Below are positions 35,182 through 44,358 of a stretch of DNA of 64,000 bases, one piece after another; position 1 is the first letter of the stretch; each line of letters starts with the position of its first letter. The notes beneath the pieces are model-generated. The model did not search any database, was not told the DNA's origin, and was given only the letters and a program-made list of their open reading frames with translations. A program made the translations under genes and the position numbers. The DNA is from Bacteroidales bacterium. Its GTDB lineage: Bacteria > Bacteroidota > Bacteroidia > Bacteroidales > GCA-2748055. The stretch is taken from contig JAGLOO010000012.1 of the NCBI GenBank assembly GCA_023138875.1, positions 1 through 64,000 of the forward strand. Direction: 5' to 3'.

Positions 35182-37370
35182 AAAGGACCATTGCATATTT
35201 GTCAATATCTTTCATGCTCGCGGGCATTGCCATTCCGGTTTCCGCACAGCAGGAAACACCCGGAAGGCCGAAAGTGGGACTCGTACTCAGCGGCGGTGGC
35301 GCCAAGGGCATTGCCCATGTCGGCGTGCTCAAAGTCCTTGAAAAGGCCGGACTGAAGATTGATTACATTGGCGGAACAAGCATGGGGAGTATTGTCAGCG
35401 GCCTGTATGCCATTGGTTACGATGCTGATTCGCTTCATGAAATTGTAGTAACCCGGGACTGGGATAAACTGCTCTCTGACGAAATATCCAGGAGGGATCT
35501 CTCCATCGAGGAAAAACCGGACTATGACCGCTTCTTTGTGTCGTTTCCCCTCCAGGAAAAAAAAGTTAAACTGCCAGCTGGAGTGGTCACCGGGCAGAAC
35601 ATTGAAAATGAGTTTGCCGAATTGTGTTCCCACGTTAATAACATACGGGATTTCAATAAATTCCAAATCCCTTTTTTATGTATTGCGTCAGACGTTGAAA
35701 CCGGTCAGGAACAGGTGTTTCATGAAGGCAATCTCGCTGCCTGCATGCGGGCCAGCATGTCTATCCCATCCGTTTTTAGCCCCTTGGAGATCGATGGAAA
35801 ATATTATATCGATGGCGGAGTGATTAATAACTTCCCTGCCGATCATATTAAAGCCATGGGGGCTGATATCCTGATCGGGGTCGATGTCGGATTCGAGCCC
35901 AAAACAGTCGAAAATGGCTTCAACCTTATTAAGGTGATCGAGCAAACTATTTTCATGGCATCTCACGCGAGAATGGAAGCCAACAAGGAACTTTGTGATA
36001 TCTTGATTAGGCCTGATATAACGGGTTACGGCGTATCGAGCTTTTCCTCCGGAGATTCGCTCATCGCCCGGGGTGAGTGGGCAGCCATGGAATATTTCGA
36101 CCGCTTCAAAGCCCTGGCCGATTCACTGAACAGCATCGAGTATATCCCCTATGAAAAACCTTCCTTCGACCCCCGGGATTCGTTGTTTCTCCGGGAGATA
36201 TATGTTGAAGGAATTGAGCATGTTTCGGGCCGCCTGCTCAGCGGTAAGCTTAACCTGAATGTTCTTAATAAAGTAACTCCAGCCCGGATATCTGAAGCCA
36301 TCAGCAACGTGTATTCAAGTCTTTTCTTCGAAAAAGTAACCTATGAGCTGGAACCCATGACGGATGATCTGCTGGGAGAGGGCGTTAGGCTGAAGATTAA
36401 AGTCAGGGAAAGAACAGGGGGACAACTGAAGGTGGGATTGAATTACAACAGCACCTACAAGGCTTCCATTACATTGAATACAACGTTCCGGAATTTTTTA
36501 TTGAACGGATCAAAATCATCCCTGAACCTTGCCCTTGGCGAAAATCCATACTTCCTTGCAAGATTTGAGAAAAACAATGGGTGGAAACCCGGATTTGTAG
36601 TGGAACTGGGGGCACAGAACTATGATCTCAACCTGTATGACGAAGGATCAAGGGATGCTATCATCGATTACTCGGATATCGTAACTCGAATATATACACA
36701 GTCAATCATTGAAAACTCCTATTCTTTTGGCCTGGGAGGGGAATTTGAAAGAATTGCATTGAGGCCGGAAGTCGGATCTCCCATTCTGGCCAAATTAACG
36801 GAAAACTACTACAATTTTCTGGCCTTCGTGAATCTTGATACCTATGATAACAGGTTTTACCCAAGGAAGGGGACACGGATCGATGGCCTCTTTAAGTTCA
36901 TCAAGAATCCCACAGCTGCCCCGGAATGGTTCCTTCGCTTTAATCTGGAGCAGGCCACCAGTTTCGGCCGTAGGTTTACCTTGATTCCCCGTATCTATGG
37001 TGGCTTCACCTCGGCAGACTCCTCCCTTCTGATCTATCATTTTTATCTTGGAGGTTTAAATAAAACACCGAGGAAAGGTTTTCTGCCTTTTACCGGACTT
37101 AATTTTATGGAAAGATCCGGCCGGAATGCGCTGGCATTCAGCCTGGATCTTCAATATAATTTCTGGGAATCCAATTACCTGATTCTCAAAGCCAATATAG
37201 CTAATACCACATGGCATTTCGGAGACCTTATCCTTTTTGATAATGCTTTCTCGGGATACGGTTTGACCCTTGGAAACATGAGCCTTATCGGTCCCATTGA
37301 ACTCACCCTGATGCGGTCGAACGACCGTAATGAGTTTATCTTTTACGTGAATATCGGGTATTACTTCTAG
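35178..37370 (+). CDS. Patatin-like phospholipase with POTRA and Omp85 barrel
   Basis: The 730-residue protein has a signal peptide (1-24), a patatin lipase domain (about 30-230), a POTRA-like domain (about 330-405, YVEGIEHVSGRLLSG) and a C-terminal Omp85-type beta-barrel (about 410-730, ending NIGYYF). Lipase residues are the oxyanion SGGGAKG (38-44), Ser68 in GTSMGS and Asp212 in DGG, all intact. The design matches type Vd (PlpD/FplA-like) proteins with a periplasmic or surface lipase tethered to an outer-membrane barrel. It is coupled to iaaA by ATGA. Lipid substrate and whether the lipase reaches the surface are unknown. Confidence 0.9.
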   Translation: MKRTIAYLSISFMLAGIAIPVSAQQETPGRPKVGLVLSGGGAKGIAHVGVLKVLEKAGLKIDYIGGTSMGSIVSGLYAIGYDADSLHEIVVTRDWDKLLSDEISRRDLSIEEKPDYDRFFVSFPLQEKKVKLPAGVVTGQNIENEFAELCSHVNNIRDFNKFQIPFLCIASDVETGQEQVFHEGNLAACMRASMSIPSVFSPLEIDGKYYIDGGVINNFPADHIKAMGADILIGVDVGFEPKTVENGFNLIKVIEQTIFMASHARMEANKELCDILIRPDITGYGVSSFSSGDSLIARGEWAAMEYFDRFKALADSLNSIEYIPYEKPSFDPRDSLFLREIYVEGIEHVSGRLLSGKLNLNVLNKVTPARISEAISNVYSSLFFEKVTYELEPMTDDLLGEGVRLKIKVRERTGGQLKVGLNYNSTYKASITLNTTFRNFLLNGSKSSLNLALGENPYFLARFEKNNGWKPGFVVELGAQNYDLNLYDEGSRDAIIDYSDIVTRIYTQSIIENSYSFGLGGEFERIALRPEVGSPILAKLTENYYNFLAFVNLDTYDNRFYPRKGTRIDGLFKFIKNPTAAPEWFLRFNLEQATSFGRRFTLIPRIYGGFTSADSSLLIYHFYLGGLNKTPRKGFLPFTGLNFMERSGRNALAFSLDLQYNFWESNYLILKANIANTTWHFGDLILFDNAFSGYGLTLGNMSLIGPIELTLMRSNDRNEFIFYVNIGYYF

Positions 37371-37383
37371 CAAAGATTCCTTT

Positions 37384-37947
37384 TTACTCTTTCCCGCTTT
37401 TCGACTTAAACGGTAGAAAGGTCATAAAATCTGCATGGTGAACGATGTAGGCCTCGGTGCTGCGTTTAACCATATCTCCCTCCCCGGCATGGGCAGCAAT
37501 AATGTGGCACACCTCGGGGGGGATTCCGCAGCTCTCGGCCAGTGATACGCCGGAAAAGGGATGGCGAAGGTACTTCCCATAGGTACCCTGGATGGCCTTG
37601 CCGTCATCATCCAGTACATATTCCAACAGCTTTCCCACGTCGGCCAGGATAGCGCCTGACAGGAGCACATCCATGTCTACCGGAAGTTCCTTCCCGAAAA
37701 ACTCATTCATTTTGTTACCACTGTCCCTGGCAATATGCACCACAGCACGTTTGTGGTCCATGAAGCTCACCTTCAGGTCGGGTCCGCACAGCAGGGTAAA
37801 GGGGATCCGTTTCAGGTCATCGGGCGACAGGACACTCTTTTCCAGTGCGGTTTCCCAGACCCTGGCTGTCTTTGCCCGCAGATCAGGGTCGCCGATCCAT
37901 TCAATTTCGGGCCAGAGGGCAAGTACCTCTTGATTTATTTTTTCCAT
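37384..37947 (-). CDS. HD-superfamily-like protein with substituted HD motif
   Basis: The 187-residue soluble protein resembles HD-domain phosphohydrolases: KRAVVHIARDSGNKM, GAILADVGKLLEY, LRHPFSGVSLAE, IIAAHAGEGD and VHHADF occur in the order expected. The central His-Asp pair reads Ala102-Asp103, so one metal ligand is missing, while His71, His129, His153, His170/171 and Asp173 are present. It could be catalytically altered or use a different ligand set. It starts 11 bases after the dehydrogenase stop on the same strand, so the two are co-transcribed. The role is unknown. Confidence 0.75.
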   Translation of the reverse strand: MEKINQEVLALWPEIEWIGDPDLRAKTARVWETALEKSVLSPDDLKRIPFTLLCGPDLKVSFMDHKRAVVHIARDSGNKMNEFFGKELPVDMDVLLSGAILADVGKLLEYVLDDDGKAIQGTYGKYLRHPFSGVSLAESCGIPPEVCHIIAAHAGEGDMVKRSTEAYIVHHADFMTFLPFKSKSGKE

Positions 37948-37958
37948 GATACAGTGTA

Positions 37959-39149
37959 TTAGAGGTTTTCAATGATGGCATCGGTCATCTGCATTGTAGA
38001 TGCAGCCCCATGGTTGATTACGTCTGCACTTCCTGTCAACTTCATCATGTCGTAGGTACGCACTTTTCCGTCAAGGATCACCTTTGAGATGGAGCTTCTG
38101 ATCCTTTTTGCAATCTCAGTTTCACCGATATGATCCAGCATCAGGCAGGCCGATTCCATCATGGCGATGGGATTTACTATGCTTACCGGGTAGTCTGCAT
38201 ATTTTGGAGCCGATCCATGGGTGGGTTCAAATACTGCCACTTCCTTGCCCAGGTTGGCACTGCAGGCAAAACCCAGTCCGCCTATCAAACCTGCAAATCC
38301 ATCTGAAACAATATCTCCGAACATATTGCCGGCAACAATCACCCCGTAATTTTCCGGATTCTTGGTGAGCCACATCATCTGGGCATCGATGTTGGTGTTC
38401 CATAGTTCAATTCCTGAAAAATCCGCAGCCTGGATCTCCTGGGCCATCTTGTACATCATACCGGAGGTTTCCCTGATCACATTGGGTTTTTCGCATACTG
38501 TAACACTTTTGTAACCGAATTTACTGGCATACTCAAAGGCAGCCCGGAGAATCCGCTCAGTGGCTTTTTTTGTGAATATCCTGGTAGAGATGGAGAGTTC
38601 CTCCACTGGAACATCTCCAAAGTTCTTTATGAATTTCGGATGGGTGGCCAGACCTTTATACACAATTTCAGGAGGATTACTCCACTCCACTCCGCCATAT
38701 AAGCCTTCAGTATTTTGTCTGAATATGGCCACGTCGATTTCGGGTTCCTCGATGCTGTTTCCCTGGCCACGACGGATGAAATTGAGCGGATTACCCTTGT
38801 ATGTCCTGCAAGGTCTGATGCAAACATCCAGGTTAAAGTGTTGTCTCAAACCCACGATGGGACTGGAATAGACCAATCCTTTTTCATGCAGGGAAGGATC
38901 CAGTTCGGAAGCAGCAGCATCTTTGGGTTTGCTGGTAATGGCGCCAAACAGGCTGATTTTGTGTTGTTCCAGCAGCTGTATCGTTCTTTCCGGCAGGGGA
39001 TTTCCCTCGTGCTTCCAGAACTCCCAGCCAATATCTCCTTCCACATAATCGGCATTAAATCCTGCATTTTCAAGTACCCGGATCGTCTCTTCGAGCACGA
39101 CCCTCCCAATGCCATCACCGGGAAGTGAAACTATGGTTCGTTTTTGCAT
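37959..39149 (-). CDS. NAD(P)-dependent isocitrate/isopropylmalate-family dehydrogenase
   Basis: The 396-residue beta-decarboxylating dehydrogenase begins TIVSLPGDGIG and has RQNTEGLYGG, then CEKPNVIRETSG and GNMFGDIVSDGFAGLIGGLG, the dimer and cofactor-site motifs. The substrate loop reads YSSPIVGLRQHFNLDVCIRPCR, which resembles homoisocitrate- and NAD-isocitrate dehydrogenase variants more than classic isopropylmalate enzymes. Isocitrate is my best guess, because citrate lyase and other anaerobic central metabolism lie nearby, but the substrate is not certain. Start at 39149 (MQKR); an ATG two codons upstream is also possible. Confidence 0.85.
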   Translation of the reverse strand: MQKRTIVSLPGDGIGRVVLEETIRVLENAGFNADYVEGDIGWEFWKHEGNPLPERTIQLLEQHKISLFGAITSKPKDAAASELDPSLHEKGLVYSSPIVGLRQHFNLDVCIRPCRTYKGNPLNFIRRGQGNSIEEPEIDVAIFRQNTEGLYGGVEWSNPPEIVYKGLATHPKFIKNFGDVPVEELSISTRIFTKKATERILRAAFEYASKFGYKSVTVCEKPNVIRETSGMMYKMAQEIQAADFSGIELWNTNIDAQMMWLTKNPENYGVIVAGNMFGDIVSDGFAGLIGGLGFACSANLGKEVAVFEPTHGSAPKYADYPVSIVNPIAMMESACLMLDHIGETEIAKRIRSSISKVILDGKVRTYDMMKLTGSADVINHGAASTMQMTDAIIENL

Positions 39150-39185
39150 GTTCATAAACAGTTTAGAGTGGGATTTCATAATTAT

Positions 39186-39193
39186 TATCTTTG
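39186..39193 (+). promoter_or_regulatory. -7 promoter element for pepD
   Basis: TATCTTTG matches TAnnTTTG exactly in the divergent gap between the dehydrogenase and pepD. It would leave an untranslated leader of roughly 90 bases before the ATG at 39290. No firm -33 is seen. Confidence 0.35.
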
Positions 39194-39289
39194 CTAAAAT
39201 TAGAATTTTATTGTGTTTCAATAATTGTTATAGATCATATTTGGGACAAATATATTGCATAACATAAAGCCATAATATTCAATCTGTAG

Positions 39290-40750
39290 ATGCAAAAAAT
39301 AACTAACCTCCTGCCACAGGAGGTGTGGTCTTATTTTAACGAAATACTGGCCATACCGAGGATTTCCAAAAAAGAAAAAAAAATCATTAACTACCTTGTT
39401 GATTTTGCCCGTAGCAACAAGTTGTCTTACAAAAGAGACAGGGTAGGGAACCTGCTGATTTCCAAACCTGCCACTAAGGGGATGGAGAAGAGGAAAGGTA
39501 TGATCCTTCAGTCGCATGTGGACATGGTGGGTGAAAAGCAGGCCGGGGTGGAACACGATTTTGATAGCGATCCCATTAATGCCTGCATTGAGGATGGATG
39601 GGTGAGGGCAAAGGGGACAACGCTGGGAGCCGATGATAGCGTCGGGATTGCTGCATCACTGGCCATTCTGGCGTCAAAAGAGATCAAGCACGGACCCCTG
39701 GAGTGCCTGTTTACCATTGATGAAGAGAGCGGGATGACAGGTGCACTGGGACTACAACCCGGATTTCTCAAAGGTTCGGTATTGCTGAACCTCGATTCGG
39801 AAGATGAAGGTGAGATCTTTATAGGATGTGCAGGAGGAATGGATACAATAGCCAGTTTGAGGTACAAGAAAAAACGGGTGAACAGGAACAAGATTGCACT
39901 TAGAATCAGTGTAGGTGGATTGCAGGGAGGTCATTCCGGCGACGAGATCCATAAGGGATTGGGGAACTCCATCAAGATACTGAACCGGTTTCTTTGGAAT
40001 GCAGATCAGCGGTTCAAGATCAGGCTTTCCCACCTGGAAGGTGGAAAGGCAAGGAATGCCATTCCAAGAGAAGCAGAAGCGCTGATCACCATACCACCAG
40101 GGAGCCTGGAACTGATCAGGGTCTATTTTGAATCATTCGTAAACATCCTGAAGAAAGAGATGGAGGTGGTTGAAGCTGGATTCCATATGGCATTGGAACT
40201 GGCCGATCCCCCCGAGTTTGTGATGAGCAGGAAGCAACAGAAAAAGCTGTTCAATGCGCTTTATGCATGTCCCCATGGGGTTGTTGCTATGAGCCAGGAG
40301 ATATCCTCTCTTGTGGAAACATCTACCAACCTGGCATCCATCAGGCATACCAGCGAAGATAGACTGGAAATCGTCACCAGCCAGCGAAGCAGTGTTGAGT
40401 CATCAAAGCGGGATATTGCAGACCGGATGGCTTCTCTGTTCAGGCTATTGGGGGCCAGGGTCAAACATTCTGATGGATATCCTGGCTGGAAACCTAACAT
40501 GGCATCTGAGATATTGAACATATCAGAAAAAGTATACCAGGATCTGTTTGGTAGCGAACCGGAAGTAAAAGCGATACATGCAGGATTGGAATGCGGTTTG
40601 TTCCTGCAGAAGTATCCTGACCTGGATATGATTTCATTTGGACCAACCATTAAAGGAGCCCATACACCCGAAGAGCGGATCCGGATTGAAACGGTAGAGA
40701 AATTCTGGAAGTTTCTGCTGGTTATGCTGGAACAGGCACCCCGTTATTGA
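39290..40750 (+). CDS. pepD: Aminoacyl-histidine dipeptidase (M20C)
   Basis: This is a cytoplasmic metallodipeptidase cleaving Xaa-His and other dipeptides. The 486-residue length equals E. coli PepD (485). Zinc-binding and catalytic residues are in place: His76 in QSHVDMV, Asp115 in TLGADDSVG, Glu145/146 in TIDEESG, Asp169 in LNLDSEDE and His458 in GAHTPEERI. The lid domain contains [14 protein letters not shown]. Its 3' end overlaps the rubredoxin gene on the other strand by seven bases. Confidence 0.95.
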   Translation: MQKITNLLPQEVWSYFNEILAIPRISKKEKKIINYLVDFARSNKLSYKRDRVGNLLISKPATKGMEKRKGMILQSHVDMVGEKQAGVEHDFDSDPINACIEDGWVRAKGTTLGADDSVGIAASLAILASKEIKHGPLECLFTIDEESGMTGALGLQPGFLKGSVLLNLDSEDEGEIFIGCAGGMDTIASLRYKKKRVNRNKIALRISVGGLQGGHSGDEIHKGLGNSIKILNRFLWNADQRFKIRLSHLEGGKARNAIPREAEALITIPPGSLELIRVYFESFVNILKKEMEVVEAGFHMALELADPPEFVMSRKQQKKLFNALYACPHGVVAMSQEISSLVETSTNLASIRHTSEDRLEIVTSQRSSVESSKRDIADRMASLFRLLGARVKHSDGYPGWKPNMASEILNISEKVYQDLFGSEPEVKAIHAGLECGLFLQKYPDLDMISFGPTIKGAHTPEERIRIETVEKFWKFLLVMLEQAPRY

Positions 40751-40905
40751 ATGGGCTCAAATTCTGATTTAGAAACACCACAGACCGGACAGTACCAGTC
40801 TTGAGGTATATCTTCAAACGCAGTCCCCGGGGCAATTCCACTATCGGGATCACCCTCTTCGGGATTGTACACATAACCGCAAATAATACACTGATAATTT
40901 TGCAT
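40744..40905 (-). CDS. Rubredoxin
   Basis: This 53-residue iron protein is easy to miss because of its size. Its two CxxC knuckles are CIICG (Cys6, Cys9) and CPVCG (Cys39, Cys42), with the typical [18 protein letters not shown] between them and an aromatic Trp/Tyr before the second. Four Cys ligands bind one Fe. Rubredoxins carry electrons to superoxide reductase, rubrerythrin or similar enzymes in anaerobes. It starts two bases after the preceding membrane-protein gene, so it is its operon partner, and it ends inside the 3' end of pepD. The call is very secure. Confidence 0.95.
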   Translation of the reverse strand: MQNYQCIICGYVYNPEEGDPDSGIAPGTAFEDIPQDWYCPVCGVSKSEFEPIQ

Positions 40906-40907
40906 CT

Positions 40908-41759
40908 CTATTTCCTTTTAAGTATGCTATTCCGTCCCAGGAAAACAATAATGCTTCCGGTTATGACCTGTCCCGTTTCGTAATCCAATTCGGATCCATG
41001 CATGCTGTGCGGGATCAGGTATACGGCAAGCATGACCAGTGATGCACCCACGGCCAACCAGCGCGCATAGGACTTCTTCCTGAGGAACCATGCAATCAGG
41101 AATGCAATCAAAGCAAAGAGTACCTTGTTGTCGGTAAGGTCCTCTCCCAGCGGCCACCCGGTCCAGTACTGGCCAAAAGCAAATTTTTGGACTATGGGAC
41201 CGAAAATGAAGCCTCCCAGCAGCAGAAAAATAACTGTCATGCCTACATATCTCCTGAAGACTGGCTGATTGGCAAGGGCGAAAAATATAGTGGCTGTGGA
41301 CCAGATCACGGTCAGGACCATCAGCAGGATATGCGGGATCTGGGCCCAGGCGGGTACGGACCCTTTAAACCTGACAACTACATTTTCCGTATCACCAAGA
41401 TCAATGGTTTTTCCATCAGCCATCAGTTCCAGGTGATACTCAAGTTTTCCGGCAGGAGGCTGGTGGGGCAATGAAGTGGAAAGCAGCCCTTCCTTACGAA
41501 CCAGTGTAATGGTATCCCAGGGATCATTCGTATTAAGTTTCCTCCAGATGATCCTGCCTTCAAATTCTGCAGGTAACTCAATTTCAACCGGACAGTCTGT
41601 GTTGCCACCGTGGGAACGGGGAAGCTCAAATTTATATGCTGCACCCTTGAAGGAGATTTCGTAATCCTTTTCATAGGTGGGACCTGTAAACCTCTGATAA
41701 ACCATTGTTCCCAGGGATATTACAACAGCCAGTATCCAAAAAACAACCTTTTTCTTCAT
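40908..41759 (-). CDS. Conserved membrane protein, function unknown, in operon with rubredoxin
   Basis: The 283-residue protein has an N-terminal helix (about 5-22), an exported beta-rich domain (about 30-135, with [21 protein letters not shown]) and about four more helices between 140 and 255. It ends with a basic tail. I do not recognise a named family, although the layout is familiar from Bacteroidota genomes. It is separated by two bases from rubredoxin, which hints at a redox or oxygen-related role, but this is only context. Confidence 0.65.
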   Translation of the reverse strand: MKKKVVFWILAVVISLGTMVYQRFTGPTYEKDYEISFKGAAYKFELPRSHGGNTDCPVEIELPAEFEGRIIWRKLNTNDPWDTITLVRKEGLLSTSLPHQPPAGKLEYHLELMADGKTIDLGDTENVVVRFKGSVPAWAQIPHILLMVLTVIWSTATIFFALANQPVFRRYVGMTVIFLLLGGFIFGPIVQKFAFGQYWTGWPLGEDLTDNKVLFALIAFLIAWFLRKKSYARWLAVGASLVMLAVYLIPHSMHGSELDYETGQVITGSIIVFLGRNSILKRK

Positions 41760-41796
41760 TCTTCAAACAATTGGATTTAGATGAACCATCTTAAAA

Positions 41797-43566
41797 TCAA
41801 AGCTGGACAAGGAGATCCAGGTTATCCTCGCCCCGCTTTACAGTAACAACAATACTCATACCTTCTTTCAATTGATCCAGGCGGCTCATATAATCATATA
41901 TATTCCCCACATTTTTTCCTTCAATGGCAACAATGATGTCACCTTTCTGGATTCCGCCCACAGCTGCTGGTTTTCCTTCAGTGACGAACATAACCGGCAT
42001 ACCCTCAGTACCATCATAGTTCATATCGGGCATAAGGCCGAGGGTAATACCGCCCCGACGGCCACGGGAAGATCTGCTTACCTTGGGACCAGCTTCGGTA
42101 TATGCGATCCTCTCCTTTTCATTGGCCAGTGCCTCTGCAATCTCGGCCACGAACTTAACCACTTCCCGGGTACCTTCAAGGTTAATTGCTGAGATGTGAT
42201 CTGCAGGCGTATGGTAATCGGTATGTGCCCCGGTGGAAATAAACAGCACCGGTACATCATGGGCATAAAATGCCGCGTGGTCGGAGGGACCATACCCCTC
42301 GTTTGAGAATTTCAGGTTAAAGTCATAGGACCGGTTCAGGGAGTCTATCAACGTCTTGAATCCTGGTGAAGTCCCTATTCCGCCAATTTGCAGCTGTCGG
42401 TCCTCATTCAAACGACCCACCATATCTATATTGATCATGGCCTGAACCATGGAAAGGTCGATGGGCGAATTTTCGGTGAAATACCTTGATCCCACAAGTC
42501 CCATTTCTTCTGCTCCAAAGGTGACAAAAAGCATGCTGCGGGAAGGAGCCCTTGATACCATGTATTCCGAAATCTCCATGATACCGGCCACACCCGAAGC
42601 ATTGTCATCGGCGCCATAATGTACGGCTATGGTATCCTGTTGCCTGGAAGATGTGCCAGGTCCACCCATACCCAGGTGATCGTGGTGGGCACCCATCACC
42701 ACATATTCTGAACGCAGTGAAGGATCTGCACCTTTTAGTATCGCTACTGTGTTGGCTGTTTCTACTGTCATGGGTTGAAGATCAACGGTGATGCTGACCT
42801 CAAGTCCACTGGCAAATGAGGCGGGTTTCAGGTCTGAGGAGATCCTTGAATCATAGGCCGAAATACTATCGTGTCCGGCTGTTGTAAACAGATCATCTGC
42901 TGCAGAACGGCTTAAATGGATCACAGGGATGGACAATGGATGCTGTTTTCCCTTGAGTTCGACGAGCCTGTCATTCTCGTCAAATCCGGTTCCGGATACA
43001 AAAATTACTCCGGCAGCACCCTGGTCAGCCGCCAGCAATGCTTTGCCGCGGTCTTCGCTGTAGTTTATATAAGGAGAGGTAGCATCCTGCTTTCCAGGTA
43101 CACCCCGCAACAGCATCACCCACTTTCCACTTACATCCAAAGATGCATAATCATCCCATTGAATGTCTGGAGCGTCGATCTGAAATCCATAGCCGGCAAA
43201 TACAACTGCCGCTTCAGCCGATCCGGTGGCACTGAAGGAAAACGGACTGAAATCTGATCCTGGCTCCAATCCTTTTTCCAGGAAAGAAAAGCTGTTGGAT
43301 GGGCCGGATTCAATGTCAGTAACGATATCAAATGGTTGTAATCCCTTCTTATCGTGCAAGAGGAGACCGGCCTGTTTGAACTGGGATGCAATGTATGCTG
43401 AAAGCAATTCATCTTCCGGTGTTCCCGGATACCTGCCTTTCAGTTCATCAGAAGCCAGAAAAGATATATGTTCTTCAATTTCATACACGGTGATCTCCTT
43501 CTCGAACCTGGGCTGGCAGGAGATAAGAACCAGTGTGACTATCAAGAAAAATGTATTGTTTCCCAT
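41797..43566 (-). CDS. M28-family zinc aminopeptidase lipoprotein with PA and PDZ domains
   Basis: The 589-residue lipoprotein (lipobox LISC, Cys17) combines a protease-associated insertion (about 100-250), the M28 catalytic domain (about 255-480) and a C-terminal PDZ domain (about 505-589, KPAAVGGIQKGDIIVAIEG). Likely zinc and catalytic residues are His294/Asp296 (GAHHDHLG), Asp321 (GADDNASG), Glu353/354 (GAEEMG), Asp381 (NIDMVG) and His452 (YHTPADH). It should process peptides in the periplasm. The ATG at 43566 matches the signal; longer readings extend into the divergent promoter region. Confidence 0.92.
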   Translation of the reverse strand: MGNNTFFLIVTLVLISCQPRFEKEITVYEIEEHISFLASDELKGRYPGTPEDELLSAYIASQFKQAGLLLHDKKGLQPFDIVTDIESGPSNSFSFLEKGLEPGSDFSPFSFSATGSAEAAVVFAGYGFQIDAPDIQWDDYASLDVSGKWVMLLRGVPGKQDATSPYINYSEDRGKALLAADQGAAGVIFVSGTGFDENDRLVELKGKQHPLSIPVIHLSRSAADDLFTTAGHDSISAYDSRISSDLKPASFASGLEVSITVDLQPMTVETANTVAILKGADPSLRSEYVVMGAHHDHLGMGGPGTSSRQQDTIAVHYGADDNASGVAGIMEISEYMVSRAPSRSMLFVTFGAEEMGLVGSRYFTENSPIDLSMVQAMINIDMVGRLNEDRQLQIGGIGTSPGFKTLIDSLNRSYDFNLKFSNEGYGPSDHAAFYAHDVPVLFISTGAHTDYHTPADHISAINLEGTREVVKFVAEIAEALANEKERIAYTEAGPKVSRSSRGRRGGITLGLMPDMNYDGTEGMPVMFVTEGKPAAVGGIQKGDIIVAIEGKNVGNIYDYMSRLDQLKEGMSIVVTVKRGEDNLDLLVQL

Positions 43567-43744
43567 TCTTAAATTGCAGTAAATCAATATTATACCTATC
43601 TTATTTATTTTGAGTATAAAGAGCGGCAAGATACAACTTAATTTTTTCCTAAAAAAAACTTGACTTGTGTTGTGAAAGGATTTACATTTACAAGATAGTT
43701 TGACAATAACGTTAAACAACTATGTATAACCATTTCGTTAATAT

Positions 43745-44347
43745 ATGACACTCAACACAGAAACCGAACAGAAAATTGTTGCTTCAGCCGAAAAGCTGTT
43801 TTACCGGAAAGGTAAAGCAGGTACCTCCATGCAGGACATTGCTGATGATGCAGGGATCAACAGAACCCTTCTGAATTACTACTTCAGGAGTAAGGACCAG
43901 TTGTTTGAGGCGGTCTTCAGGAACGCCATGGCAAGCTTTGTACCGAACCTGGCTGCCATGCTGAATTCCGAAATGTCCTTTGAGGATTATGTGCCCAGAA
44001 TGATCGAAACGGTGATTGATGCCATGCTGGAGAATCCCCAGATCCCCATTTTCGTTCTTCAGGAGCTATCCTCTAATCCGGAGCGTATGCCTCAGATTAT
44101 TAAAGAGATGGGCATTGATTCAACTGTTGCTGAGAGGAAAATGAAAGGGGAACAGTGGAAGGAGCTCGGAAACCAACCGGATCCCCGGCAGTTTATGTTG
44201 AACCTGTTGAGTCTGTGCATTTTTCCTTTTGCTGCCCGTCCTGTGGTCACAGAGATCCTCTACAATGGTGACAACGATGCATACATCGAAGCCATGAAAC
44301 AGCGGAAACAGTTGCTCCCGTTGCTCCTTAAAAAATTCATGATTTAA
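43745..44347 (+). CDS. TetR-family transcriptional regulator
   Basis: The 200-residue repressor has the N-terminal TetR helix-turn-helix (IVASAEKLFYRKGKAGTSMQDIADDAGINRTLLNYYFRSKDQLFEAVF) and a ligand-binding C-terminal half. It precedes the TolC-HlyD-ABC-permease genes by 11 bases, so it almost certainly controls that exporter, as CecR does for ybhGFSR in E. coli. The inducer is unknown. The 178-base divergent gap to the M28 gene should hold its operator. Confidence 0.92.
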   Translation: MTLNTETEQKIVASAEKLFYRKGKAGTSMQDIADDAGINRTLLNYYFRSKDQLFEAVFRNAMASFVPNLAAMLNSEMSFEDYVPRMIETVIDAMLENPQIPIFVLQELSSNPERMPQIIKEMGIDSTVAERKMKGEQWKELGNQPDPRQFMLNLLSLCIFPFAARPVVTEILYNGDNDAYIEAMKQRKQLLPLLLKKFMI

Positions 44348-44358
44348 AACAATTCAAT

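Noticed and set aside
41872-42617. Several plus- and minus-strand frames of 60-106 codons inside the M28 gene
   Set aside because: They are shadows of the M28 coding frame, with no promoter, family motif or codon bias of their own. The same applies to similar frames in other genes.
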